A DNA stretch of 64,000 nucleotides from Enterobacter wuhouensis. GTDB lineage: Bacteria > Pseudomonadota > Gammaproteobacteria > Enterobacterales > Enterobacteriaceae. Positions 19,505 to 29,239 of the stretch are shown here, piece after piece. The notes under the pieces were generated by a model, which was given only the letters and a program-made list of their open reading frames with translations, ran no database searches and had not been told where the DNA came from. Within the stretch, counting starts at the first letter, position 1. Each line of letters opens with the position of its first letter. A program made the position numbers and the translations under genes. Location of the stretch: contig NZ_SJOO01000002.1 of the NCBI RefSeq assembly GCF_004331265.1, forward strand, positions 124,001 to 188,000. Direction: 5' to 3'.

Positions 19505-21868
19505 ATGAAAACCCTGAAAAACTGGACCGTAGATAAGCAGTCGGCAAACCATCTGGAACTGCTGGTCGATAACCAGCACCGCCTGTGCCTGTACGTGCTG
19601 GAAGAAAACCTGTTCCGCGTGCTGATTAAGCGCAAGGGCGAGCTGGCGCTGGACCGCACCTGGAGCATCGCGCCGGACAAAGACGTGCCCTGGGAAGGCC
19701 GCCGTCGTGACGACATAAGCGGGTTCTCCTGCCCGGCCTGGACGCTGACGCAGCAGGGCGAGACGCTCACCGTGGCAACCCAAGGGCTGCGCGTGACCGT
19801 CCACCAGCCGCTGTGGCTGGAGTGGCACTACCGCAATGAGGCGGGCGAGTGGCAGCCGCTGGTCAACGACCGTCCGACCAGCGCCTACCTGCTGAACGCC
19901 CACGGCGACGGCGTGGCGCACTACCTCAGCCGTCGCAAGGACGAGCGTTTCTACGGCCTGGGCGAGAAAGCGGGCGATCTGCAGCGCAACGGTAAACGGT
20001 ACGAGATGCGCAACCTCGACGCGATGGGTTACAACGCGTCCAGCACCGACCCGCTCTACAAGCACATTCCGTTCACCCTCACCCGCCGCGACGACGTCAG
20101 CTACGGCCTGTTCTACGACAACCTGAGCAGCTGCTGGCTGGACCTGGGCAACGAAATGGACAACTACCACACCGCCTATCGCCGCTGGCAGGCGGAAGCG
20201 GGCGATATTGATTACTACATCTTTACCGGCAGGCGCGTGCTGGACGTCACCAAAGCCTTCGTGCGCCTGACCGGGAAAACGCTGTTCGGACCGAAATGGA
20301 GCCTGGGCTACAGCGGCTCGACCATGCACTACACCGACGCGCCGGACGCGCAGAACCAGCTGATGAACTTCATTCGCCTGTGCGAAGAGCACGCCATTCC
20401 GTGCGACTCGTTCCAGCTCTCCTCCGGCTATACCTCCATCAACGGCAAGCGCTACGTCTTCAACTGGAACTATGACAAAGTGCCGCAGCCGAAGGTGATG
20501 AGCCAGGCGTTCCACGACGCCGGGCTGAAGCTTGCGGCCAACATCAAGCCGTGCCTGCTGCAGGATCATCCGCGCTATAGCGAAGTGGCGGAGAGCGGTC
20601 TGTTCATTCGCGATTCAGAAACCGATGCACCGGAACGTTCCAGCTTCTGGGATGACGAAGGCTCGCACCTCGATTTTACCAACCCGCAGACGGTTCAGTG
20701 GTGGCAGAACGGCGTCACCACGCAGCTGCTGGAGATGGGCATCGACTCCACCTGGAACGATAACAACGAATATGAAGTGTGGGACGGAGAAGCGCGCTGC
20801 TTTGGCTTCGGCAAGGAGATCGCCATCAAGCACATTCGCCCGGTGATGCCGCTGCTGATGATGCGCGCCTCGCTGGAAGCGCAGCAGCGTTTCGCGCCGG
20901 AAAAGCGCCCGTACCTGATCTCCCGCTCCGGCTGCGCCGGGATGCAGCGCTACGTCCAGACCTGGAGCGGCGACAACCGCACCAACTGGGACACCCTGCG
21001 CTATAACATCCGCATGGGGCTGGGCATGAGCCTGTCCGGCCTGTTCAACGTCGGTCACGACGTCGGCGGCTTCTCCGGCGACAAACCGGACGCCGAGCTG
21101 TTCGTTCGCTGGGTGCAGAACGGCGTGATGCATCCGCGCTTTACCATTCACTCGTGGAACGACGACCGCACCGTGAACGAGCCGTGGATGTACCCGGGCG
21201 TCACGCCCGCCATTCGCGGCGCGGTTGAGCTGCGCTACCGCCTGCTGCCGTACCTCTACACCCTGCTCTGGCAGGCGCACGCCGACGACGAGCCGATGCT
21301 GCGTCCGACCTTCCTCGACCACGAGCACGATGCGCAGACCTTTGAAGAGTGTGATGACTTCCTGCTGGGCCGCGATCTGCTGGTGGCCAGCGTGGTCGAA
21401 GCCGGGCAGCGCGAGCGCCGCGTCTGGCTGCCGGATAACGCCACCGGCTGGTACGATTTTTACACCCACGCGTGGTATGCGGGCGGCCAGTCGATCGTTC
21501 TCGACGCGCCGCTGGAGAAACTGCCGCTGCTGGTGCGCGCCGGTGCCGGTCTGCCGCTGAGCGAGCGCATTACCCACGTGTCCGCTGAAAAAGACAATAC
21601 CCGCGAGCTGAAGCTGTTCCCGGTGAAGGGCGTCGGGACAACCTCGGGCATGCTGTTTGAAGACGACGGCGAAAGCTGGGGCTATCAGAACGGCAATGCG
21701 CTGTGGGTGGAATGGGACATGGTGTGCGACGGCGCAACCATCAACCTGAAGGTGAACGCGCGCGGGGATTATCGTCCGGCGTGGAAAGCGCTGAAGGTGT
21801 CGCTGCCTGTAGGGGAAAAACGTACGCTGCTGGTGAACGGGGTTGAAGGGAGCGAGTGGGTGGTGTAG
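19505..21868 (+). CDS. GH31 family glycosidase (alpha-glucosidase/alpha-xylosidase class)
   Basis: 787 aa from the ATG at 19505; a GTG at 19490 would add five residues. GH31 marks: a beta-sandwich N-domain (FYGLGEKAGDLQRNGKRYEMRN), then the catalytic barrel with the nucleophile in WNDNNE (Asp419) and the acid/base in WSGDN (Asp490). DVGGFSG and the downstream HSWNDDRTVNEPW also fit. No signal peptide is visible, so it is cytoplasmic and acts on an imported glycoside. It is clearly not an orthologue of YicI as I remember it. GH31 also contains alpha-glucan lyases and sulfoquinovosidases, so the reaction is uncertain. Confidence 0.88.
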   Translation: MKTLKNWTVDKQSANHLELLVDNQHRLCLYVLEENLFRVLIKRKGELALDRTWSIAPDKDVPWEGRRRDDISGFSCPAWTLTQQGETLTVATQGLRVTVHQPLWLEWHYRNEAGEWQPLVNDRPTSAYLLNAHGDGVAHYLSRRKDERFYGLGEKAGDLQRNGKRYEMRNLDAMGYNASSTDPLYKHIPFTLTRRDDVSYGLFYDNLSSCWLDLGNEMDNYHTAYRRWQAEAGDIDYYIFTGRRVLDVTKAFVRLTGKTLFGPKWSLGYSGSTMHYTDAPDAQNQLMNFIRLCEEHAIPCDSFQLSSGYTSINGKRYVFNWNYDKVPQPKVMSQAFHDAGLKLAANIKPCLLQDHPRYSEVAESGLFIRDSETDAPERSSFWDDEGSHLDFTNPQTVQWWQNGVTTQLLEMGIDSTWNDNNEYEVWDGEARCFGFGKEIAIKHIRPVMPLLMMRASLEAQQRFAPEKRPYLISRSGCAGMQRYVQTWSGDNRTNWDTLRYNIRMGLGMSLSGLFNVGHDVGGFSGDKPDAELFVRWVQNGVMHPRFTIHSWNDDRTVNEPWMYPGVTPAIRGAVELRYRLLPYLYTLLWQAHADDEPMLRPTFLDHEHDAQTFEECDDFLLGRDLLVASVVEAGQRERRVWLPDNATGWYDFYTHAWYAGGQSIVLDAPLEKLPLLVRAGAGLPLSERITHVSAEKDNTRELKLFPVKGVGTTSGMLFEDDGESWGYQNGNALWVEWDMVCDGATINLKVNARGDYRPAWKALKVSLPVGEKRTLLVNGVEGSEWVV

Positions 21869-21876
21869 TGCGGCCT

Positions 21877-21953
21877 GATGCCCTCACCCTAACCCTCTCC
21901 CACAGGGAGAGGGGATAGAACGTAGGCCGGGTAAGGCGAAGCCGCCACCCGGC
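21877..21953. repeat. CCCTCTCCC repeat plus REP-like terminator hairpin
   Basis: GATGCCCTCACCCT-type element (21877-21914), then a REP-like hairpin (GCCGGGT...ACCCGGC) with a T-run. It separates the convergent GH31 and ybiT genes and reads as a terminator for GH31. Confidence 0.75.
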
Positions 21954-21958
21954 TTTTT

Positions 21959-23554
21959 TTAGCCGTCGATACCTTTACTGCGCAGATAATCTTCGTAATT
22001 ACCGGTGAAGTCCACCACGCGCTCTGGCGTAATTTCGATCACGCGGGTCGCCAGCGAGCTGACGAACTCACGGTCGTGAGAGACGAAGATCAGGGTGCCC
22101 TGATACATCTCCAGCGCCATGTTCAGGGATTCGATAGACTCCATGTCCAGGTGGTTAGTCGGTTCGTCCATCACCAGGATATTCGGTTTTTCCATCATCA
22201 GCTTGCCGAACAGCATGCGGCCCTTCTCGCCACCGGAGAGCACTTTAGCCGGCTTTTTGATGTCGTCCTGGCTGAACAGCAGACGACCCAGAATGCTGCG
22301 CACCGCCTGCTCGTCGTCACCGTCCTGCTTCCACTGGCTCATCCAGTCGAAGACGGTGAGGTCGTTTTCGAACTCGTATTCATGATCCTGCGCGTAATAG
22401 CCAATCTGCGCGTTTTCAGACCACTTCACGGTGCCGTTGTCCGGCTGCAGCTCGCCAACCAGGGTTTTCAGCAGGGTGGATTTACCCACGCCGTTGGCAC
22501 CGAGGATGGCAATCTTCTCGCCCACTTCCAGCAGCAGGTTGAATTTCTGGAACAGCGGGCCGTTCTCAAAGCCTTTTGCCAGGGCTTCCACTTCCAGCGC
22601 GTTACGGAACAGCTTTTTGTCCTGCTCGAAGCGGATGAACGGGTTCTGACGGCTGGAGGCTTTGACTTCGTCCAGCTTGATTTTGTCGATCTGACGCGCA
22701 CGCGAGGTCGCCTGACGCGACTTAGAGGCGTTGGCGCTGAAGCGGCTGACGAAGGACTGCAGGTCAGCAATCTGCGCTTTCTTCTTGGCGTTATCCGCCA
22801 GCAGACGTTCACGCGCCTGGGTGGCCGCCGTCATGTACTCATCGTAGTTGCCCGGATAAACGCGCAGCTCGCCGTAGTCCAGATCCGCCATGTGCGTACA
22901 GACCATGTTCAGGAAGTGACGGTCGTGCGAGATGATGATCATGGTGCTGTCGCGGTCGTTCAGCGTCTGCTCCAGCCAGCGGATGGTGTCGATGTCCAGG
23001 TTGTTCGTCGGTTCGTCGAGCAGCAGGATGTCCGGGTTAGAGAACAGCGCCTGCGCCAGCAGCACACGCAGCTTCCAGCCTGGCGCGACTTCGCTCATCG
23101 GGCCGTAATGTTGTTCAACAGGAATGCCCACGCCCAGCAGCAGCTCGCCCGCGCGCGCTTCGGCGGAGTAACCGTCCATCTCGCCGTACTGCGTCTCCAG
23201 ATCGGCCACTTTGTAGCCGTCCTCTTCGCTCATTTCGGCAAGCGCATAGATACGGTCGCGCTCCTGCTTCACTTCCCACAGCTCACCGTGCCCCATGATC
23301 ACCGTATCAAGCACCGTGAACTCTTCGAAGGCGAACTGATCCTGACGCAGCTTACCGATGCGCTCGTTCGGATCGAGCGACACGTTGCCAAGCGTCGGCT
23401 CTAAATCGCCGCCGAGGATCTTCATAAAGGTGGATTTGCCGCTACCGTTGGCACCAATCAGGCCGTAACGGTTGCCGCCGCCAAATTTGACGGAAATATT
23501 TTCGAACAGCGGCTTACTGCCAAACTGCATAGTGACGTTGCTGGTAACTAACAC
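21959..23554 (-). CDS. ybiT: ABC-F family ATPase YbiT
   Basis: 531 aa, near-identical in length to E. coli YbiT (about 530). It is an ABC-F protein: two ABC domains without membrane segments, acting on the ribosome. Walker A motifs are GANGSGKS (about residue 36) and GANGVGKS (about residue 351). Signatures are [14 protein letters not shown] and [14 protein letters not shown], and Walker B/H-loops are [11 protein letters not shown] and [10 protein letters not shown]. The interdomain linker ([20 protein letters not shown]) is lysine/arginine-rich. It is divergent from ybiS. Confidence 0.96.
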   Translation of the reverse strand: MLVTSNVTMQFGSKPLFENISVKFGGGNRYGLIGANGSGKSTFMKILGGDLEPTLGNVSLDPNERIGKLRQDQFAFEEFTVLDTVIMGHGELWEVKQERDRIYALAEMSEEDGYKVADLETQYGEMDGYSAEARAGELLLGVGIPVEQHYGPMSEVAPGWKLRVLLAQALFSNPDILLLDEPTNNLDIDTIRWLEQTLNDRDSTMIIISHDRHFLNMVCTHMADLDYGELRVYPGNYDEYMTAATQARERLLADNAKKKAQIADLQSFVSRFSANASKSRQATSRARQIDKIKLDEVKASSRQNPFIRFEQDKKLFRNALEVEALAKGFENGPLFQKFNLLLEVGEKIAILGANGVGKSTLLKTLVGELQPDNGTVKWSENAQIGYYAQDHEYEFENDLTVFDWMSQWKQDGDDEQAVRSILGRLLFSQDDIKKPAKVLSGGEKGRMLFGKLMMEKPNILVMDEPTNHLDMESIESLNMALEMYQGTLIFVSHDREFVSSLATRVIEITPERVVDFTGNYEDYLRSKGIDG

Positions 23555-23705
23555 GGGGAGATTCCTGCGAAAAGTGTGATAAACACGGCATTATGCCACA
23601 ATTCCGAATTGAGATCCCGTGTTGCAGTAATGCACTAAAATTTAACAAAAGCGAAAAAAGTGTGATTTCGTACACATCTGAATTCCCTGTTAGCGGGAAT
23701 GCACA

Positions 23706-23711
23706 TATAAT
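23706..23711 (+). promoter_or_regulatory. Candidate -10 element for ybiS
   Basis: A perfect TATAAT 66 bp upstream of the ybiS ATG. No convincing -35 hexamer is seen at 17 bp, so this is a tentative promoter. Confidence 0.4.
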
Positions 23712-23776
23712 GCGCTCCCATCACAGATTCAGACTTATCAACTCATCGCCTGAATGGCTTAGATACCTCGCAAAAC

Positions 23777-24697
23777 ATGAACATGAAATTAACAACGCTT
23801 TTTGCGGCAGCGTTAGCCGTAGTAGGTTTTTGTAAGACCGCTTCAGCGGTGACGTATCCCCTGCCGACAGACGGAAGCCGTCTGGTGGGTCAAAACCAAG
23901 TGGTGATCGTGCCGGAAGGCAACTCCCAGCCGCTGGAATATTTTGCTGCGCAGTATCAGCTCGGCCTGTCCAACATGCTGGAAGCCAACCCGGGCGTTGA
24001 CCCGTACCTGCCAAAAGCCGGTACCGTGCTCAACATTCCACAGCAGCTGATCCTGCCGGACACCGTCCATGAAGGTATCGTGATCAACAGCGCCGAAATG
24101 CGTCTGTATTACTACCCGAAAGGCACCAATACCGTGATCGTGCTGCCAATCGGCATCGGCCAGCTGGGCAAAGACACCCCGCTGAACTGGACCACCAAGG
24201 TTGAGCGTAAGAAAGCGGGCCCAACCTGGACCCCTACCGCCAAAATGCACGCGGAATACATCGCGGCGGGCGAACCGCTGCCAGCCGTTGTGCCAGCAGG
24301 CCCGGACAACCCAATGGGCCTGTACGCGCTGTACATTGGCCGTCTGTACGCCATCCACGGTACCAACGCCAACTTCGGTATCGGCCTGCGCGTAAGCCAC
24401 GGCTGCGTACGTCTGCGTAACGAAGACATCAAGTTCCTGTTCGATAACGTGCCGGTCGGTACGCGCGTCCAGTTCATCAACGAACCGGTGAAAGCGACCT
24501 CTGAACCAGACGGTAGCCGCTACATCGAAGTGCACAACCCGCTGTCCACCAGCGAAGACCAGATCAACAACAATGAAATCGTTCCAGTCACCCTGACCAG
24601 CGCAGTGCAGGCTGTGACTTCGCAGGCTGACGTTGAAACCACCGTTGTCGATCAGGCCGTTCAGAACCGCTCGGGTATGCCGGTGCGCCTGAACTGA
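23777..24697 (+). CDS. ldtB: L,D-transpeptidase LdtB (YbiS)
   Basis: 306 aa. It attaches Braun's lipoprotein to peptidoglycan in the periplasm. A signal peptide (about 1-24, ending TASA) precedes the mature VTYPLP. A LysM-like segment ([18 protein letters not shown]) precedes the YkuD catalytic domain with HGTN and SHGCVRL, where Cys210 is the nucleophile. Codons 1 and 3 are both Met; either could be used, and no strong ribosome site separates them. It is followed by an intrinsic terminator. Confidence 0.96.
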   Translation: MNMKLTTLFAAALAVVGFCKTASAVTYPLPTDGSRLVGQNQVVIVPEGNSQPLEYFAAQYQLGLSNMLEANPGVDPYLPKAGTVLNIPQQLILPDTVHEGIVINSAEMRLYYYPKGTNTVIVLPIGIGQLGKDTPLNWTTKVERKKAGPTWTPTAKMHAEYIAAGEPLPAVVPAGPDNPMGLYALYIGRLYAIHGTNANFGIGLRVSHGCVRLRNEDIKFLFDNVPVGTRVQFINEPVKATSEPDGSRYIEVHNPLSTSEDQINNNEIVPVTLTSAVQAVTSQADVETTVVDQAVQNRSGMPVRLN

Positions 24698-24725
24698 TCG
24701 CGACACAAATAGCGTTAAATCATGA

Positions 24726-24754
24726 GACCCCGACCTGTCGGGGTCTTTTTTTTT
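24726..24754 (+). terminator. Intrinsic terminator of ybiS
   Basis: 8-bp stem GACCCCGA-cctg-TCGGGGTC followed by nine T residues. Confidence 0.9.
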
Positions 24755-24865
24755 AAAGCCACACCCTTTCTGTGCCTAAATGCATAAATTGCTATTAATC
24801 CGACTCCAGCCATTTTCTGCTATGCGGGCGGGGTTACATCATTTTGACTAAGTGTTATGATGCGC

Positions 24866-24904
24866 AATCTCGAAAAATCAGTTTTTTCTGTATTTATCGA
24901 GATT
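24866..24904 (+). promoter_or_regulatory. Long imperfect hairpin in leader of the glycosyltransferase gene
   Basis: AATCTCGA and TCGAGATT (24866-24873, 24897-24904) pair perfectly. The interior can extend as AAA/TTT and AG/CT around a T-rich loop. It ends 28 bp before the start codon and may control the gene's expression. Confidence 0.4.
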
Positions 24905-24932
24905 TTCAATCTTCCTGGAGCCGCATAGTTCG

Positions 24933-25742
24933 ATGATCAGCATTAACTTAACAACAACAAAATCACGCCTTTATCTCTGTTCGCAAACAGTGTGGTCACT
25001 TGCGAATCAGAGTAAAAAGGTCGATCAAATTGTTGTGTGGGTATCCAGCACGCCTTACCTCAGCGATGAAGGCATCACTGAAGAGCCGGAATGGGTTGAG
25101 AAAATTCGACTGACCGGCACCAACCTGGTTTTTAAATGGGTCAAAAATACCGGCCCTTACCGCAAGTTATTCCCGGCACTGCAGGCTGCGGCAGAAGACG
25201 ATATCCTGATCTACGCTGACGATGATGCCATTTATAACGAAGTGTGGGCGGAAACCCTGCTGGATGATTTTTATCGCCATAATCAGGAATATGTGGTTGC
25301 TGCCCGCGTGCGTAAAACGGTAAAGAAGAAAAAAGAACTTCTTGATACTTACCGCAATTTCCCGCTCATCACCGCACCGAAGGTGGTCGAACAGGATTAC
25401 ATCATCACCGGCCTTGGCGGCGTGGTGCTTAAGAAAAAGATGATCCCGGAATATTTTCACTTCAATGAGGATTTTCTGAAGGTTTGTCCGCGCGCGGACG
25501 ACATTTGGATCAGCAAATTAATTCAGTTAACGAAAACGCCTGTCTATGTGTCGGCCCAGAGCATTCGCTATGTTCATGAAATCATTCATGACTACGGCTT
25601 ATCTCGCGCTAATACCAGCAAAATAAAGCGCTCTCTGCTACAGAAAATTCGCTTCACGTTTAAGCCGGGGCAGATTCAGCACCTGTGTCAGAACGATCTT
25701 TATATCAAAGACACCGACAGCTATTTCGAAACCTGCGCCTGA
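24933..25742 (+). CDS. Orphan GT-A type glycosyltransferase
   Basis: 269 aa, no signal peptide or membrane segment, so cytoplasmic. The N-terminus (MISINLTTTKSRL) and the nucleotide/metal-binding YADDDAIY (about residues 94-101) fit a GT2-like GT-A fold. A second acidic segment, CPRADDIWISKL, could be the catalytic base region. A lysine-rich stretch (VRKTVKKKKELL) is unusual. Base composition is visibly richer in A/T than the neighbours, suggesting transfer. It is not in a polysaccharide cluster: ybiS precedes it and a convergent GntR regulator follows at the next base. The acceptor is unknown. Confidence 0.72.
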   Translation: MISINLTTTKSRLYLCSQTVWSLANQSKKVDQIVVWVSSTPYLSDEGITEEPEWVEKIRLTGTNLVFKWVKNTGPYRKLFPALQAAAEDDILIYADDDAIYNEVWAETLLDDFYRHNQEYVVAARVRKTVKKKKELLDTYRNFPLITAPKVVEQDYIITGLGGVVLKKKMIPEYFHFNEDFLKVCPRADDIWISKLIQLTKTPVYVSAQSIRYVHEIIHDYGLSRANTSKIKRSLLQKIRFTFKPGQIQHLCQNDLYIKDTDSYFETCA

Positions 25743-26459
25743 CTAGCCGTTATTGACGATCACAATCCCCCCGTGGTCGTAACGGTAGTGACAGTGGGCA
25801 TACTCCAGCGGTGTGCCATCTTCCAGATAAATCACCTGCTCCACCTCCAGCACCGGATCGCTTTCTTCGCATACCAGATGCTGCATGTCCAGCGCATTCG
25901 GCTTTAGCGCTCGCACGACCCGATAAGAGCCCATGATTTTCAGCCCCAGCGTCTCCTGCACGTACCTGAACACCGAGCTTTCAAGATGCGTTTTATTCAG
26001 GCCCGGCACCAGGTTCAGCGGCATGACCGTTGAATCCAGCGACATCGGCTCGCCGTTTAACAGGCGCAAACGGATAAAGTCATAGATGGGCGCATCGGCG
26101 TTGATCATCAGCGATGCCTGCTCTTTCTCGTTAGGGAAGCGCAGTTCAAAATGCACCACCTGGCTGGTTACCTTGCCAAGATGCTCCCAGGTTTTAGTAG
26201 CGCCAAAGTAGTCGCTGCCGGAGAGATCCCACTGCGAAAGCTGCAGGAAGTTTTTGCGTATAAACGTGCCCTGCCCCTGACGGGTATAGACCAGCCCTTC
26301 GACAATCAGCTGGCGCATGGCCTGCTGAATGGTCATCCGACTGGTGCTGAACTCCGCCGCCAGCGCAAACTGGTCCGGCAGCGGTTCATTGGCGGCGTAC
26401 TGCTGGGTGATGATGCGTTTTTTAATTTCCCGCGCTATGGTGATGTACTTCGCCGCCAT
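25743..26459 (-). CDS. GntR family regulator, HutC/UTRA type
   Basis: 238 aa. The N-terminal winged helix reads KYITIAREIKKRIITQQYAANEPLPDQFALAAEFSTSRMTIQQAMRQLIVEGLVYTRQGQGTFIRKN in overlapping parts, the GntR signature. The C-terminal UTRA effector domain covers about residues 90-235. It is the last gene of the operon with a PTS EIIC and a GH1 enzyme. It probably represses the operon at the twin palindromes near 29240-29272, with a phosphorylated sugar as inducer. Confidence 0.9.
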   Translation of the reverse strand: MAAKYITIAREIKKRIITQQYAANEPLPDQFALAAEFSTSRMTIQQAMRQLIVEGLVYTRQGQGTFIRKNFLQLSQWDLSGSDYFGATKTWEHLGKVTSQVVHFELRFPNEKEQASLMINADAPIYDFIRLRLLNGEPMSLDSTVMPLNLVPGLNKTHLESSVFRYVQETLGLKIMGSYRVVRALKPNALDMQHLVCEESDPVLEVEQVIYLEDGTPLEYAHCHYRYDHGGIVIVNNG

Positions 26460-26475
26460 CGTCCTTCCCTTATGA

Positions 26476-27798
26476 TTAGTTTTCTATCCCGCTGTTTTTC
26501 AACGCCACTCGCTCGGCAATCTTGAGGAAAGGCAGGTAGAAGAATACACCAAAAACAATGATTGCCAACTGCACGACCACCGCGCGCCAGTCCCCCGCCG
26601 TTGCCAGCCATGCGCTCAGGATCGGCGGCGTTGTCCAGGGGATCATCACCACGCAGCGCGACATCAACCCCAGCGTGGTGCAAAGCCAGGCGACGTAAAT
26701 GCCGATGGCGGGCAGCAGCACAAACGGGATCATCAGCGGCAGGTTAAAGACAATCGGCAGGCCAAAAATCACCGGCTCGTTGATGTTGAACAGGCCAGGC
26801 GCCAGCGACAGGCGCGCCACCTGTTTTGCCGATTTTTGCCGCGAGAAGATAAAGATGGCAATGAGCAACGAGATCGTGCTGCCGGTGCCCCCCACCATGC
26901 CGAACGTCGGCACAAAGATGTTGTTGATGATATGCGGGATCGGCTGGCCGTTGGCAAAGGCCAGCATGTTCTCGTTGGTGTTGATCAGCAGGAACGGTTC
27001 CAGCACCACGCTGTTCACCACCGACTGGTGAATACCGAGCGTGAACAGGAAGTTACCGAAGCTGTAGATGAAAATCGTCCCCGGCAGGCTGGTGTTGATC
27101 AGCCGCAGCGGCTGCTGGATAAAGGTTGTAATAAGATGGATCAGATCCGTGTGCAGCACGTTTGCCAGCACGGCCGCCAGTACCGCAAACAGAGAGAGCG
27201 TGAGGATAGTCGGGATCAGCGCGGTAAAGGATTTGCTGACCGCCGGGGGCACGTTTTCCCCAAGCGAAATGTGCAGCGCCTTCAGGCGCGAAATGGCGAT
27301 AAACAGTTCCGTGGAAAGGAGGCCAATCAGCACGCCGGCAAAAATGCCGGTGGAGCCGATATTGGCAAACGTCAGCACCTGCGTGACGTTCACCGTAGCC
27401 TCACCGCCGACGGGCGTGAGCTGCAGGCGCATCGGCATCATGATGATAAAACTGCTCACGGCGATAACCACTGCCGAGACCGGATTGTCGAAATCTTTGT
27501 TGCGCGCCAGCGACCAGGCAATCATCGGCGCCAGCAGGAGCGCGGCGATGTTCAGCGTGCCGTTGATAATCGCCTCGCCCCACACCTTAAACTGTGCAAG
27601 CGTGTCGCCCTCAAAAATCCACGGAAACACCACGTTGTTCACCAGCACCGCCAGACCGGCGAGGATGAAAATCGGCATCACCGTCGCAAAGGCGTCGCGC
27701 AGGGAGCGAAGGTGCACCTGATTAGCCAGGCGCGCTGAAAACTCAACAAATTTATCGACGAAGGACTGCATGTGCGGTGTTATTTTTGCTTCAGACAT
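26476..27798 (-). CDS. PTS EIIC permease, lactose/cellobiose (CelB-like) family
   Basis: 440 aa, multiple membrane segments, beginning FVEFSARLANQVHLRSLRDAFATVMPIFILAGL, typical of the lactose-N,N'-diacetylchitobiose-beta-glucoside EIIC family. Other marks are FWSFGN-like YSFGNFLFTLG and FNINEPVIFGLPIVFN, the conserved substrate-binding segment. There is no EIIA or EIIB gene beside it, so it must borrow those subunits from another system. It imports and phosphorylates a beta-glucoside for the GH1 enzyme encoded 51 bp upstream. Confidence 0.92.
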   Translation of the reverse strand: MSEAKITPHMQSFVDKFVEFSARLANQVHLRSLRDAFATVMPIFILAGLAVLVNNVVFPWIFEGDTLAQFKVWGEAIINGTLNIAALLLAPMIAWSLARNKDFDNPVSAVVIAVSSFIIMMPMRLQLTPVGGEATVNVTQVLTFANIGSTGIFAGVLIGLLSTELFIAISRLKALHISLGENVPPAVSKSFTALIPTILTLSLFAVLAAVLANVLHTDLIHLITTFIQQPLRLINTSLPGTIFIYSFGNFLFTLGIHQSVVNSVVLEPFLLINTNENMLAFANGQPIPHIINNIFVPTFGMVGGTGSTISLLIAIFIFSRQKSAKQVARLSLAPGLFNINEPVIFGLPIVFNLPLMIPFVLLPAIGIYVAWLCTTLGLMSRCVVMIPWTTPPILSAWLATAGDWRAVVVQLAIIVFGVFFYLPFLKIAERVALKNSGIEN

Positions 27799-27849
27799 AG
27801 CGGATAGTTCCCATCAATCAGTCACAAAAACGGCCCGGCAGCGTACGGC

Positions 27850-29226
27850 TTACATCTCGCGTCCGTTGGTATGGATAACCTGTTTTAACCACGCGTAGCT
27901 TTTCTTCGGCACGCGCTTCAGGTCTTTCAGGTCGTGGTTTTCACGGTTGACATAGACCACGCCGTAGCGCTTACGCATGTCGCCCTGTGAGCTAAGAATG
28001 TCGATCAACCCCCAGCCGAGATAGCCGATCACCTCCGCTCCGTCCTCGAACATCGCCTGTTTCATGGCATCAATGTGCGCCCGATGATAGTCAATGCGGT
28101 AGGTATCCTCTATCGGGTTCACGCCGTCCCAGGACTCAATCACCCCGATGCCGTTTTCAATCGGGAATACCGGCAGACGCCAGTCGTTGGCGTAGCGGGT
28201 GATGATGGTGCGGAAGCCCAGCGGATCGATCTGCCAGTTCCACTCGGTAGCTTTCAGGTACGGGTTGTTTTTCTCGCCGTGCAGCAGGTAATCGTTCACC
28301 GGCGTGCCTTCAGGGATGGCATCGCTGTCCAGCGTTTTGCTGGCGTAATAGCTGAAGGCCATGTAATCGTTTTTGGTGCGCGCAAGCAGGGCAAGATCTT
28401 CGGCGCGGTAGATATCGCCAAAGCCTTCCTGTTCAACCACCGCCATCACCGCCGGGCTGTAGCCCTGGCCGGCAAAGACGCGCAGCAGGTTCTGATTAAG
28501 GAATTCGTCGTACTGCTGGGCGCAGAAGATATCGCGCGGTTTGCAGGTGGCCGGGTAGATCAGCTGGTGCGCCAGCATTCCGCCCATCAGCTGGCCCGGT
28601 TTGGTCTGGTGCAGGTATTCGGTCAGCGCCATGTGCGCCACCATCGTATGGTGCTGCAGCTCGTACAGTTCGCGCAGGGTTTTCTCGCCTTTCATGTAGC
28701 CCGAAATGCGGAAGGCTTCCGGCATATGGAAGATGTTCTGCTCGTTGAAGGTCAGCCAGTACTTCACGCGGTCGCCAAAGCAGTCGATCATCTTTTTGCC
28801 GTAGCGAATAAAGGCGTCCATCACGCGGCGGTCGTTGAAGCCGTTGTACTCCTGCGCCAGCGCCAGCGGCATATCGAAATGGTACAGGCAGACCATCGGC
28901 TCAATGCCGCGGGCGATGAGATCGTCGATAAAGCGGTCGTAAAACGCGATGCCTTCGTCATTAAACTCGCCGTCGCCCTGCGGGCAGACGCGGCTCCAGG
29001 AGATCTGGAAGCGGTAGCAATTCATGCCGAGATCCTGCATCAGGTCGAAATCTTCCCGGTAGCGGTGGTAGGAGTCGGTCGCCACTTTCCAGTCGGAGAT
29101 GTTTTCCCCGGCTTCGCGAATGTCATACACCGACATCCCTTTTCCCCCCTCGTTCCAGGCCCCTTCCGTCTGCATGCTGGACACCGAGTTGCCCCATAAA
29201 AAGTTGGCTGGCAATGATTTGTTCAT
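27850..29226 (-). CDS. GH1 6-phospho-beta-glucosidase
   Basis: 458 aa, glycoside hydrolase family 1. The N-terminus has FLWGNSVSSMQTEGAWNEGGKG. The acid/base is Glu162 in LTFNEQN and the nucleophile is Glu357 in PIENGIGV. With a PTS permease in the same operon the substrate should be a phosphorylated beta-glucoside. It is probably the first gene of the operon GH1-EIIC-gntR. Two identical palindromes lie directly in front of its start. Confidence 0.93.
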   Translation of the reverse strand: MNKSLPANFLWGNSVSSMQTEGAWNEGGKGMSVYDIREAGENISDWKVATDSYHRYREDFDLMQDLGMNCYRFQISWSRVCPQGDGEFNDEGIAFYDRFIDDLIARGIEPMVCLYHFDMPLALAQEYNGFNDRRVMDAFIRYGKKMIDCFGDRVKYWLTFNEQNIFHMPEAFRISGYMKGEKTLRELYELQHHTMVAHMALTEYLHQTKPGQLMGGMLAHQLIYPATCKPRDIFCAQQYDEFLNQNLLRVFAGQGYSPAVMAVVEQEGFGDIYRAEDLALLARTKNDYMAFSYYASKTLDSDAIPEGTPVNDYLLHGEKNNPYLKATEWNWQIDPLGFRTIITRYANDWRLPVFPIENGIGVIESWDGVNPIEDTYRIDYHRAHIDAMKQAMFEDGAEVIGYLGWGLIDILSSQGDMRKRYGVVYVNRENHDLKDLKRVPKKSYAWLKQVIHTNGREM

Positions 29227-29239
29227 GGTCGCTCCCTAT

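Noticed and set aside
19076..20569. 497-aa frame antisense to the MFS/GH31 junction
   Set aside because: It spans two genes on the other strand and shows shadow composition.
22076..23404. 442-aa frame antisense to ybiT
   Set aside because: It is a shadow of a strongly conserved ABC-F gene without a start site.
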